Assembly: GCA_029233925.1 (NCBI GenBank)
Contig: JARGOX010000018.1
Location: 62,001 to 126,000, forward strand
Length of the DNA stretch: 64,000 nt
From: Rhizobiaceae bacterium
GTDB taxonomy: Bacteria > Pseudomonadota > Alphaproteobacteria > Rhizobiales > Rhizobiaceae
Direction of reading: 5' to 3'
Shown: positions 1-7,366 of the stretch, piece by piece
Numbering within the stretch: the stretch's first letter is position 1
Layout: the number at the start of each line of letters is the position of its first letter
The notes under the pieces: model-generated
The model's database searches: none
The model's input: the letters and a program-made list of their open reading frames with translations, nothing else
What the model was told of the DNA's origin: nothing
Position numbers and translations under genes: made by a program

Positions 1-753
1 TGGATCCATGGCGAACCGATGGAAAAGCTGGCGCCGGATTATCCCGATACCAATTGGGTCATCATGAATCAGACCCGCAAGGGTGACAATGTGGCATCGG
101 TGCTGTTTGCCGAACACCAGGGATCTTTTCTTGCCGGCGCGCTTGCTGCGCAGGTGACTTCGGACACGTCCATCAAGGGTATCAATGAGGCTGCTGTGAT
201 CGGTGTCATCGGCGGGGTCAAAGCGCCGGGCATTGACAAATTCATCGTCGGCTACATTCAGGGCGCCAAGGCGATCAATCCCGATATCGACGTCAAGGTG
301 GCCTATGCCGAATCCTTCGGCGACCCGGCCAAGGGCGAACAGCTTGCAAAGGCCATGTTCGATGAGGGCGCGGATATTGTCTATCAGGTTGCCGGCGGAA
401 CCGGCATCGGCATCATTGAAGCGGCCAAGGCCGAAGGCAAATATGCCATTGGCGTGGATACGGACCAGGATGGAATGGCGCCTGGAAGCGTGCTGACCAG
501 CATGATCAAGCGGGTTGGCGTTGCAACCGAAAGCATCGTCAAGGACTACGCAGCCGGTCAATTTCCCGGCGGTCAGGTGCTGGAATTCGGCCTTGTGCAA
601 AATGGCGTGGCCCTGTCCGACATGACCTATACCAAGGACATGATCCCCGCCGCCTATCTGGCGAAGGTGGATGAACTGAAGGCCGGCATCATTGATGGAT
701 CGATTGAAGTCTGGGATGTCAGCGCCAGCGGCTATCCTGATTTCTACAAGTAA
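1..753 (+). CDS. BMP-family ABC transporter substrate-binding protein (5' end outside window)
   Basis: This is the periplasmic binding protein of a BMP/PnrA-type ABC importer, a family whose characterised members bind nucleosides. The frame is open from base 1 (it reads W-I-H-G-E-P before the first internal Met at 19), so the signal peptide and N-terminal lobe lie upstream. Family features visible are the segment HQGSFLAGALAA, the glycine-rich VIGVIGGVKAPG, and GVDTDQDGMAPG followed by VLTSMIKRVGVA, which is the typical C-terminal lobe of PnrA-like proteins. It is first in a + strand operon with a double ATPase and two permeases. The purine, pyrimidine or other ligand cannot be told from the sequence. 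The family call is secure. Confidence 0.93.
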   Translation, partial: WIHGEPMEKLAPDYPDTNWVIMNQTRKGDNVASVLFAEHQGSFLAGALAAQVTSDTSIKGINEAAVIGVIGGVKAPGIDKFIVGYIQGAKAINPDIDVKVAYAESFGDPAKGEQLAKAMFDEGADIVYQVAGGTGIGIIEAAKAEGKYAIGVDTDQDGMAPGSVLTSMIKRVGVATESIVKDYAAGQFPGGQVLEFGLVQNGVALSDMTYTKDMIPAAYLAKVDELKAGIIDGSIEVWDVSASGYPDFYK

Positions 754-767
754 GACGATCGTTTTGA

Positions 768-798
768 CGAACCTGGGAAGCCTGGCTTTCCGGGTTCG
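768..798 (+). promoter_or_regulatory. Intercistronic stem-loop between binding protein and ATPase
   Basis: A 13-bp stem (768-780 with 786-798, including two G-U pairs) encloses a 5-nt loop and sits 15 bases after the binding-protein stop. No T-run follows, so it is not a classical terminator. Hairpins at this place in ABC importer operons commonly protect the upstream mRNA and let the binding protein outnumber the membrane parts. That role is inferred here. Confidence 0.55.
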
Positions 799-834
799 CT
801 CACAATCTGCCATCGATAAATGCCGCAGGACATC

Positions 835-2424
835 ATGAGCCCAGAACACCCGCGAACAGACCGGAGCGTTTCGACGCGGATAGGCGCTCGCGATATTTCC
901 AGGAATTACGGGCTGGTGCAGGCCAATAATGGTGTGTCCTTTAACGTCACGCCCGGCCAAATTCATGCGGTGGTAGGCGAAAACGGCGCCGGAAAATCCA
1001 CCTTGATGCGGATCCTCCAGGGGCTGGAAAAACCGGATTCGGGCACTGTCATACTCAACGACGATCCGGTGCAATTGCGCGATCCCCAGCAGGCCATCAG
1101 GCTTGGAATCGGCATGGTGCATCAGGAATTCATGCTGGCGCCCGAATTGACGCTGCTTGAAAATCTCGTGCTTGGTGACGAGCCGATGCGCACGATTGCC
1201 GGGCCAATTGCCATTGTCGACTGGAAGAAGGCCCTGACGGAGGCCCGCGCCCTTGAAAAACGCGCGGGCGTTGCGATTGACTGGGATCGGCCGACGGCAA
1301 CCGCACCGGTTCATATCCAGCAATATGTGGAAATTCTCAGACTCCTTCGCAGAGGCAATGATGTGCTCATTCTGGATGAGCCGACAGCTGTGCTTGCACC
1401 CCAGCAGGTGAGCAAGCTGATAGCATTGCTCAAACAACTGCGCGATCAGGGCGCATCGATCATCTTTATCAGTCACAAGCTGCATGAGGTGGTTGCGCTG
1501 GCCGATCATGTCACCATCATGCGACGGGGCAAGGCTGTCGCATCGGCTTCGGTGGATGAACTCGACATTGCCGCCATGACCCGCCACATTATGGGCGATG
1601 CCCCGGCAGACCCATCAGAGCAAGCCAGGGCTGCCGTCGTTTTGCCGGATGCCCGCCGTATCCTGCGCGTCGAAGGGCTGTGTGCCGTGACCCTCGATCG
1701 GTCACAAGCTCTGGACAACATCAGCATGGATGTGTTTCAGGGCGAAATCGTCGGTATTGCCGGTGTCGCCGGCAATGGCCAGGAAGAGCTGATGGAATGC
1801 CTCGCCGGTCTGCGTCCGATGTCCAGCGGTTCAATCAGCCTCAACGGGGCGGAACTAGCGGGCAAAGAGAATATGGATTTTCGCCGGGCGGGCATTGGTT
1901 ATGTCAGCCCGGATCGCGCCCATGAGGGCCTGGCGCGTCTTGCCTCCATCGCCGATAATGTGATGGCAGGCAGCCAGCATGCGCCGGCCTTTCTCAAGGG
2001 GCCCTTTCGCAACTTGCCAGCCGTTGGTCGGGCCGCCCGGCAGCGGCTTGCGGATCTGGATGTGCGCTATGGTGCGCTCAGTGACCCGGTCTCCAGCCTG
2101 TCCGGCGGCAACCAGCAGAAACTGGTCTTTGCACGGGAAAGAGCCTCGAAGCCGCAAGTGCTGATCGTCTCCCAGCCCACACGAGGCGTGGATCTCAACG
2201 GCATTGCCGCCATTCACGCCATCTTGAAGCGGCATTGCGAAGGCGGCGGCTGCGTCGTTCTTGCCTCGGAGGAACTGGATGAACTCATCGCACTGTGCGA
2301 TCGCATTCTGGTTTTATCCGAAGGCCGGATGGTCGGCGCTGTCAGGAATGAAGACGCGACGCCTGAAACCATCGGCAAATTGATGCTTGCCTCCGGCGAT
2401 GGACTGGAGATCGCCCATGTCTGA
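835..2424 (+). CDS. Double ATP-binding protein of BMP-type (nucleoside class) ABC importer
   Basis: This cytoplasmic ATPase carries two fused nucleotide-binding domains, the RbsA/YufO architecture at its usual length (529 aa). Domain 1 has Walker A GENGAGKS (about residues 48-55) and Walker B VLILDEPTAVLAP, but its signature reads APVHIQQ instead of the LSVG-type motif. Domain 2 has the usual degenerate Walker A (GVAGNGQE) and an intact signature SGGNQQK. I chose ATG 835 over ATG 820 because AGGA sits five bases upstream of it. It overlaps the next gene by 8 nt. The neighbours indicate nucleoside or nucleobase uptake rather than ribose. Confidence 0.93.
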   Translation: MSPEHPRTDRSVSTRIGARDISRNYGLVQANNGVSFNVTPGQIHAVVGENGAGKSTLMRILQGLEKPDSGTVILNDDPVQLRDPQQAIRLGIGMVHQEFMLAPELTLLENLVLGDEPMRTIAGPIAIVDWKKALTEARALEKRAGVAIDWDRPTATAPVHIQQYVEILRLLRRGNDVLILDEPTAVLAPQQVSKLIALLKQLRDQGASIIFISHKLHEVVALADHVTIMRRGKAVASASVDELDIAAMTRHIMGDAPADPSEQARAAVVLPDARRILRVEGLCAVTLDRSQALDNISMDVFQGEIVGIAGVAGNGQEELMECLAGLRPMSSGSISLNGAELAGKENMDFRRAGIGYVSPDRAHEGLARLASIADNVMAGSQHAPAFLKGPFRNLPAVGRAARQRLADLDVRYGALSDPVSSLSGGNQQKLVFARERASKPQVLIVSQPTRGVDLNGIAAIHAILKRHCEGGGCVVLASEELDELIALCDRILVLSEGRMVGAVRNEDATPETIGKLMLASGDGLEIAHV

Positions 2425-3502
2425 CAATGCACACACCGATGCGATGCCTGCCGACGGGTTGGCGGCCATGGTGCGGCGTGGGCTGGATGACTCGTTGCGT
2501 TTTGTCGTTCCCATAGCCATCGCCTTTGCCGTTGGTGCGGTTCTGCTGCTGGCAATCGGCGAGAACCCGCTTGAGACTTACGGGCTGATGTTTTCTGAAG
2601 CCTTCAGTTCACAACGCCGGTTTGCCGCCACCCTGTCGGCGGCTACACCGTTGCTGTTTACGGCTGTGGCGACAGCGATCTGTTTCAGGACGGGCGTTTT
2701 CAATGTCGGCGTGGATGGCGCCTTTATCCTCGGAGGTCTGGCGGCTGCGACCTTTGGCGTGATGTTGCCGATGTCCATCGGCTGGTGGATCATTCCCCTG
2801 TCGATACTGGCGGCCATGCTGGTTGCGGCCTTCTGGCTTTGGATACCGGGTGTCCTGCTTGCGCGGCTGGATGTGGACGAAGTGGTTTCCACCTTGATGC
2901 TGAATTTTGTCGCGCTTGGCATAGCCGGGTTTCTCGTCAATGGGGTGCTGCTTTCAGAGACCTCCGGCAACAATACGACGGAAACCATCCATTCAACGGC
3001 TGAACTGAGCCGACTGTTGCCGCCATCCACCCTGCATTCGGGCTTTCTGCTGGGGCTGGCCTGTGTGTTTGCCTATGCGCTCTGGTCCAGTTGGACGCCT
3101 GCCGGGTTCGAGGCAAAGCTCGTCGGCCTGAACAAACGCTTTGCCCGCGCCGTGGGGATTTCCATTCCTTCGACCATCATTGTGGTCATGGTGATTTCGG
3201 GTCTTGTGGCGGGCCTTGGCGGCGCTTCCCACGCGCTGGGACAGGTGCACAAGTTTTCCGACGGGTTTTCCGCCGGATACGGTTTTACCGGCATGGCCGT
3301 TGCGCTGCTGGCCCGCAATTCCGCATTGGGTATTGTTTTCGGCGCCATCCTCTTTGGGGCGCTGGCTTCGGCTGGAACAACCATTCAGCTGTTTTCCGAT
3401 ATTCCTCTGGATATCGTCAATGTGATCGAGGGCACAGTCATGATCTTTGCCGTGGTGGAACTGGGCAAGCTGACCTTGTGGCGCAAGGGGAAAAGACCAT
3501 GA
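2417..3502 (+). CDS. ABC transporter permease, BMP-type importer (YufP-like)
   Basis: Inner-membrane permease of about 361 aa with many hydrophobic segments. It belongs to the BPD_transp_2 group, in the larger of the two permease types found in BMP-family importers. Characteristic segments include NVGVDGAFILGG and LDVDEVVSTLMLNF, the latter close to the conserved GVDEVVTTL of this family. The internal ATG at 2417 is preferred over an earlier in-frame start at 2387 because it gives tight coupling with the ATPase (8-nt overlap). It pairs with the permease that starts at 3499. Confidence 0.92.
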   Translation: MSDNAHTDAMPADGLAAMVRRGLDDSLRFVVPIAIAFAVGAVLLLAIGENPLETYGLMFSEAFSSQRRFAATLSAATPLLFTAVATAICFRTGVFNVGVDGAFILGGLAAATFGVMLPMSIGWWIIPLSILAAMLVAAFWLWIPGVLLARLDVDEVVSTLMLNFVALGIAGFLVNGVLLSETSGNNTTETIHSTAELSRLLPPSTLHSGFLLGLACVFAYALWSSWTPAGFEAKLVGLNKRFARAVGISIPSTIIVVMVISGLVAGLGGASHALGQVHKFSDGFSAGYGFTGMAVALLARNSALGIVFGAILFGALASAGTTIQLFSDIPLDIVNVIEGTVMIFAVVELGKLTLWRKGKRP

Positions 3503-4395
3503 CCCTGGCAGCACAGATCCTTGCAACCACCATTATCCTGACGACACCCATTTTGCTGGCGGCCATCGGCGGCTTGGTCAATCGGCAGGGCGGCATTGTC
3601 AATATTGCCCTCGAGGCGAAGATGATTGCCGGCGCCTTCATTGCCATTGTCGTCTCATCGGCCACGGGGTCCTGGCTGCTTGCGGTGTTCGCATCGGCGG
3701 CCCTTGGCGGGGCTATCGGCTATGTGTTTTCGCTGACAATTACCCGCGCCAATGCCAATATGATCATCGCCGGGCTTGGCCTCAATATTCTTGTTGCCGG
3801 ATTGTTGGGTTTTCTGTTGAGCAGGGTCTATGGCACGAGCGGCACGCTACGGCTGCCCGATGTCCATTTGCTGCCAAAAATATTTCCCGAGAGCGTTTCG
3901 GACGTGCCGTTGATCGGGCCGGTGCTGGCAGCGCTTGATCCCTTGACCCTGTTTGCCTGGCTTGCGGTGGCGGCACTGCCGTTTTTGCTGGCCAATACAC
4001 GATTGGGCCTGAGGTTGCGTGCCGCCGGCAATGCGCCGCAGGTTGTCAGATCCGTCGGATTGCGGGAAAAGTCAATTCAGGATTTCGGCACGACCTTTGC
4101 CGGTATATTCTCCGGGCTTGCCGGTGCCCATCTGTCACTCGCATCGATAGGTCTGTTCAATGAGGGCCTGTCGGCCGGACGCGGATTTATTGCCTTGGCG
4201 GCCTTCTATTTTGCCCGCAACAGACCGGTGGGAACCGCCTTGGTCTGTCTGTTCTTCGGCTTCCTCGATGCATCACAAATCCGCCTGCAGACGGCAGGAC
4301 TGCCGCCAAAACTGATCGGCACGCTGCCCTATCTGATGGTGATCCTCGGCCTTTGCCTGGCAGCCTGGAATACGAAAAGAAAGTTACAAGCATGA
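3499..4395 (+). CDS. ABC transporter permease, BMP-type importer (YufQ-like)
   Basis: Second permease of the importer, 298 aa and strongly hydrophobic. The segments GGLVNRQGGIVNIALEAKM and NANMIIAGLGLNIL match the smaller permease class. The start codon overlaps the stop of the previous permease (ATGA), which sets the start and implies coupled translation in a fixed ratio. The C-terminal part contains the conserved SAGRGFIALAA. Substrate is inferred only from the neighbours (nucleoside phosphorylase downstream). Confidence 0.92.
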   Translation: MTLAAQILATTIILTTPILLAAIGGLVNRQGGIVNIALEAKMIAGAFIAIVVSSATGSWLLAVFASAALGGAIGYVFSLTITRANANMIIAGLGLNILVAGLLGFLLSRVYGTSGTLRLPDVHLLPKIFPESVSDVPLIGPVLAALDPLTLFAWLAVAALPFLLANTRLGLRLRAAGNAPQVVRSVGLREKSIQDFGTTFAGIFSGLAGAHLSLASIGLFNEGLSAGRGFIALAAFYFARNRPVGTALVCLFFGFLDASQIRLQTAGLPPKLIGTLPYLMVILGLCLAAWNTKRKLQA

Positions 4396-4964
4396 ACCCG
4401 ACAGCGCTCATCGTCATCGATATGCAAAATGCGTTTCTTCACAGCGACGGAGAAAATTATTATCCGGAGGCGACCCAGGTGATCGCGCCGGTGAAGGACC
4501 TTGTCGAAAAGGCGCGCGACAGCCAGTGTCTGATTGTTCATACGCTTGACCGGCACCGGGTCGGCCTGCCCGATTTTGAACAGAGACGCCTGCCGGTTCA
4601 TGGCCTGGAGGGTGGCTTTGACGCGGGTTTTTTTGACGGTTTCGGCCCAAAGCCCGGACGTGACCTGGAGGTCGAGATTGTCAAAAGGCGATACAGTGCG
4701 TTCTTTTCAACGGACCTGGCATTGCTGCTGCGGGAATGCGGCATTGAAAACACACTGATCTGCGGCGTCAAAACCAATGTCTGTGTGCGTGCGACGGCGC
4801 AGGACGCCTTTGCCCATGGATTCCATGTGCGCGTGGTGCGCGAGGCAACCAATTCCAACCGGGCCAATCTTGCTGCAGCCTCCCTCGAGGATATCGATCG
4901 GTATCTGGGCAAGGCAATTGACCTTGATGCGGCCACGCAGCTGCTTGGTGCAGGTGCTGCCTGA
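4392..4964 (+). CDS. Isochorismatase-superfamily cysteine hydrolase
   Basis: A 190-aa enzyme of the isochorismatase fold. Members hydrolyse amide, N-carbamoyl or vinyl-ether bonds through an Asp-Lys-Cys triad. All three are visible: Asp10 (ALIVIDMQNAF), Lys98 (EIVKRRYSAF) and Cys131 (GVKTNVCVRATAQDAF). The start overlaps the permease stop as ATGA. Being wedged between transporter and kinase genes suggests it cleaves a C-N bond of the imported compound or a breakdown product. Relatives include nicotinamidase, N-carbamoylsarcosine amidase and ureidoacrylate hydrolase; the sequence does not choose between them. Confidence 0.88.
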   Translation: MNPTALIVIDMQNAFLHSDGENYYPEATQVIAPVKDLVEKARDSQCLIVHTLDRHRVGLPDFEQRRLPVHGLEGGFDAGFFDGFGPKPGRDLEVEIVKRRYSAFFSTDLALLLRECGIENTLICGVKTNVCVRATAQDAFAHGFHVRVVREATNSNRANLAAASLEDIDRYLGKAIDLDAATQLLGAGAA

Positions 4965-5815
4965 TGGAAACCCTCATCGTTACAGGGTATGCCAGCATCG
5001 ACTATCCGGTCAGGCTGGCTGGCAATATCGTGCCGGACCAGACGACCCATATCGAATATCGCGATCCATCTGCATGGCCGCGCATCGGCGGAACGCCGGC
5101 CTATGTCGGCACTGCAGCTGTTGCGACGGGGATTGCCGCTGCGCCGGTGACCTGGATCGGCGATGACGACCTGGGGGGTGTCTTTTCCAGACAATGCGGC
5201 GACCGGGGGCTTGGTGTTGATGGCATAGCCAGGCTGAAGGGCGAGCGTTCTCCCGTCAGTCTGATGGTGCATCAGGCGGACGGCGCAACGGCCTGTCTGT
5301 TTGATCCGGGCTTTTCAGGCCGGGAGAGGCTGACAGATGCGCAAAAAACACTGATATCCGCCGCCGCCCATATCTGTATCTCGGTGGGGCCTGGCCATCT
5401 GGTGGGCGACATTCTGGCGCTGTGCTCCCCTTCGGCGGCGCTTTACTGGATCGTCAAGAATGATCCCCTGGCCTTTCCTGATGATGCCTGCGCGGCGCTG
5501 GCGGCGCGCGCATCGGTGATCTTCTGCAATCAATCGGAAAGACATGCGATTGACCGCACCATGACCGGTCCGGCCATTGTTGTGGAAACACGGGGCGCGC
5601 AGGGTGCGGACATCACCATCGGCAAGACGCGGCATTTCATTGCGGCGCAGGCCATCGCGGTCGATGATCCGACGGGTGCCGGAGACAGTTTTGCCGGCGG
5701 ATTCCTGGGGGCCTTCTGTCAAGGGAGCGCGCCGCTTGAGGCAGCAAGACAGGGCATGGAAACAGCGGCTGCAATGCTGGAAAGCAGAATCAAAAGGACA
5801 TCGGAAACGCAATGA
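4964..5815 (+). CDS. PfkB-family carbohydrate/nucleoside kinase
   Basis: A 283-aa ribokinase-like kinase. The second PfkB signature DDPTGAGDSFAGGFLG is intact (catalytic Asp about residue 241), and the N-terminal segment WIGDDDLGG is typical of the fold. Known members phosphorylate ribose, nucleosides, 2-keto-3-deoxygluconate or pseudouridine. The start shares one base with the upstream stop (TGATG). Next to a nucleoside phosphorylase it could phosphorylate the nucleoside or the released sugar. There is no PsuG-like glycosidase beside it, so a pseudouridine route is not supported. Confidence 0.88.
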   Translation: METLIVTGYASIDYPVRLAGNIVPDQTTHIEYRDPSAWPRIGGTPAYVGTAAVATGIAAAPVTWIGDDDLGGVFSRQCGDRGLGVDGIARLKGERSPVSLMVHQADGATACLFDPGFSGRERLTDAQKTLISAAAHICISVGPGHLVGDILALCSPSAALYWIVKNDPLAFPDDACAALAARASVIFCNQSERHAIDRTMTGPAIVVETRGAQGADITIGKTRHFIAAQAIAVDDPTGAGDSFAGGFLGAFCQGSAPLEAARQGMETAAAMLESRIKRTSETQ

Positions 5816-6546
5816 AAACTGCCTGGTATCTTGGCCATAGAATGAGTGATGTCGCGGAAAGCGCCATTCTGGTTGGTGATCCCGACCGGATCGAACGCAT
5901 AGCCGCATTTCTTGACGCGCCGAATTTTCTGCCTGTCAAACGCGGTTTGAGAACGGTCACGGGCACTTACAAAGGCAAGCGCGTGACTGCGGCCTCTTTT
6001 GGAATGGGTGCGCCGATTGCCACCATTGTGATGAATGAACTGGCCTATCTGGGCACAAGGCGGTTCATGCGTGTGGGAACCGCCATGTTCTTTCCGCCTG
6101 CGCAGCCCGGCAGCTTCATGCTGAGCGAAGGGGTTCGCAGCTTTGAAGGAACGTCGCCTTCCTATGTCGATGATGCCAATGCGCAAGTTGCAAGCATGAA
6201 GCTCAATGCCATTGTTCGCACGATCGCCACAGGTGCCGGAGATCCTCTGCATCAGGGTGTTTTCGCGACATTTGACGCCTTTTACCGGGACATGTTTCCA
6301 CTTGATGAGCAGACCGGCGCCAGGGTTGATGCGAACACGCAAATGTTGCTGTCCAGCGGTGCGATTGCTGCCGACATGGAAACCTCGGCACTGGTCAATG
6401 CGGCCCATTATCTGAAGGTCGATTTCACCAGCCTTTGCGTGGCCACCGTTGACGGGCAGACACGGCAGAAACTCGATCCAAAGGTTCTGGAACCGAAAGA
6501 ACGGCGCATGTTTGAAATGGCGCTGGAAACAATCGTCGCAGGTTAA
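5812..6546 (+). CDS. Nucleoside phosphorylase (PNP/UDP family)
   Basis: A 244-aa cytosolic enzyme expected to split a nucleoside with phosphate into free base and (deoxy)ribose 1-phosphate. Visible are the phosphate-binding GDPDRIERI near the N terminus, RVGTAMFF in the middle and AADMETSALVN, the Met-Glu ribose-binding motif. The base-binding area differs from the textbook enzymes: the uridine-phosphorylase Gln/Arg pair is not recognisable around ATFDAFYRDMF. An Asp in CVATVDGQ lies where purine enzymes keep their catalytic Asp. It overlaps the kinase stop by 4 nt. Base specificity is open; purine-like is a weak inference. Confidence 0.88.
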   Translation: MKTAWYLGHRMSDVAESAILVGDPDRIERIAAFLDAPNFLPVKRGLRTVTGTYKGKRVTAASFGMGAPIATIVMNELAYLGTRRFMRVGTAMFFPPAQPGSFMLSEGVRSFEGTSPSYVDDANAQVASMKLNAIVRTIATGAGDPLHQGVFATFDAFYRDMFPLDEQTGARVDANTQMLLSSGAIAADMETSALVNAAHYLKVDFTSLCVATVDGQTRQKLDPKVLEPKERRMFEMALETIVAG

Positions 6547-6576
6547 TTGTTATTCAGACGGATAAAGGAGGTCAGA

Positions 6577-7344
6577 TTGACCGGAATAGCCAGGCAATAT
6601 TTTGATACCATGATCGAGCGGCTGCAGGCGGTCATCGATTCACAAGAAGCGGAAATCGAAGCGGCGGCTGAAATTTGCGCCGATTCCATCGCTGCGGACA
6701 AGCTGGTCTTTACCTTCGGGACCGGCCACGGTTCCTTTGCCGCCATGGAGATGTTTCCGCGCACCGGTACGACCACCGGCTTTCGCCCGATTGTCGAAAG
6801 TTCGATGATCAGCTTCCATCGGGTGCTGGGCGATGGCGGGGCGCGTCAATACCGCTTCATCCATGGCCAGGAAGGCTATGGCGATTCCATCCTCGCCTCC
6901 CATCAGACGGATCCCGGCGATGCCATGCTGATCTTTTCCCATTCAGGCCTGAATGCGGTGACGCTGGATATCGCCGTCGGGGCGAAGGAGCGCGGCATGA
7001 AGGTCATCGGCGTCACCTCGGTTCCCCATTCCTCCTCAACGCCTTCCAGGCACTCCTGCGGGAAACGCCTGTTCGAACTGGCCGATGTGGTCATTGATAC
7101 CGGTGTGCCCAAGGGCGATGCCTCGATCAGGATTGACGGCGTCGAAGGGGCGGTGGGTGCGACATCTACCTCCATCGCCATTGCCGTCGGTCAGGCGATC
7201 AACGCCGTGACGGTGGAAAAGCTGGTGGAGCGCGGAGTGCAACCCTTTATCATGGTTTCTCCCAATACGACGGACAAGGAAAGCGCAACGGCGCAAAACG
7301 ACCGGAATTACGCCGAATTGTGGCGCCGTTTGAAATCGCGTTGA
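6577..7344 (+). CDS. SIS-domain (sugar isomerase-type) protein, UPF0309-like
   Basis: A 255-aa protein with a SIS phosphosugar-binding fold. Typical segments are VFTFGTGHGSFAAMEMF, LIFSHSGLNAVTLDIA and VIGVTSVPHS. TTG 6577 is chosen because AAGGAGG lies six bases upstream; the upstream TTG at 6547 has no ribosome-binding site. Members of this group sit in sugar and nucleoside operons, and few have a proven reaction. Here it may isomerise or bind the pentose phosphate released by the upstream phosphorylase and kinase, which is inference. Confidence 0.85.
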   Translation: MTGIARQYFDTMIERLQAVIDSQEAEIEAAAEICADSIAADKLVFTFGTGHGSFAAMEMFPRTGTTTGFRPIVESSMISFHRVLGDGGARQYRFIHGQEGYGDSILASHQTDPGDAMLIFSHSGLNAVTLDIAVGAKERGMKVIGVTSVPHSSSTPSRHSCGKRLFELADVVIDTGVPKGDASIRIDGVEGAVGATSTSIAIAVGQAINAVTVEKLVERGVQPFIMVSPNTTDKESATAQNDRNYAELWRRLKSR

Positions 7345-7366
7345 GCGCAAACAGAAAGCAAAAACA

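Noticed and set aside
4964-6546. Pseudouridine catabolism (kinase with glycosidase)
   Set aside because: The kinase is PfkB-type, but its neighbour is a PNP/UDP phosphorylase and not a PsuG-like glycosidase.
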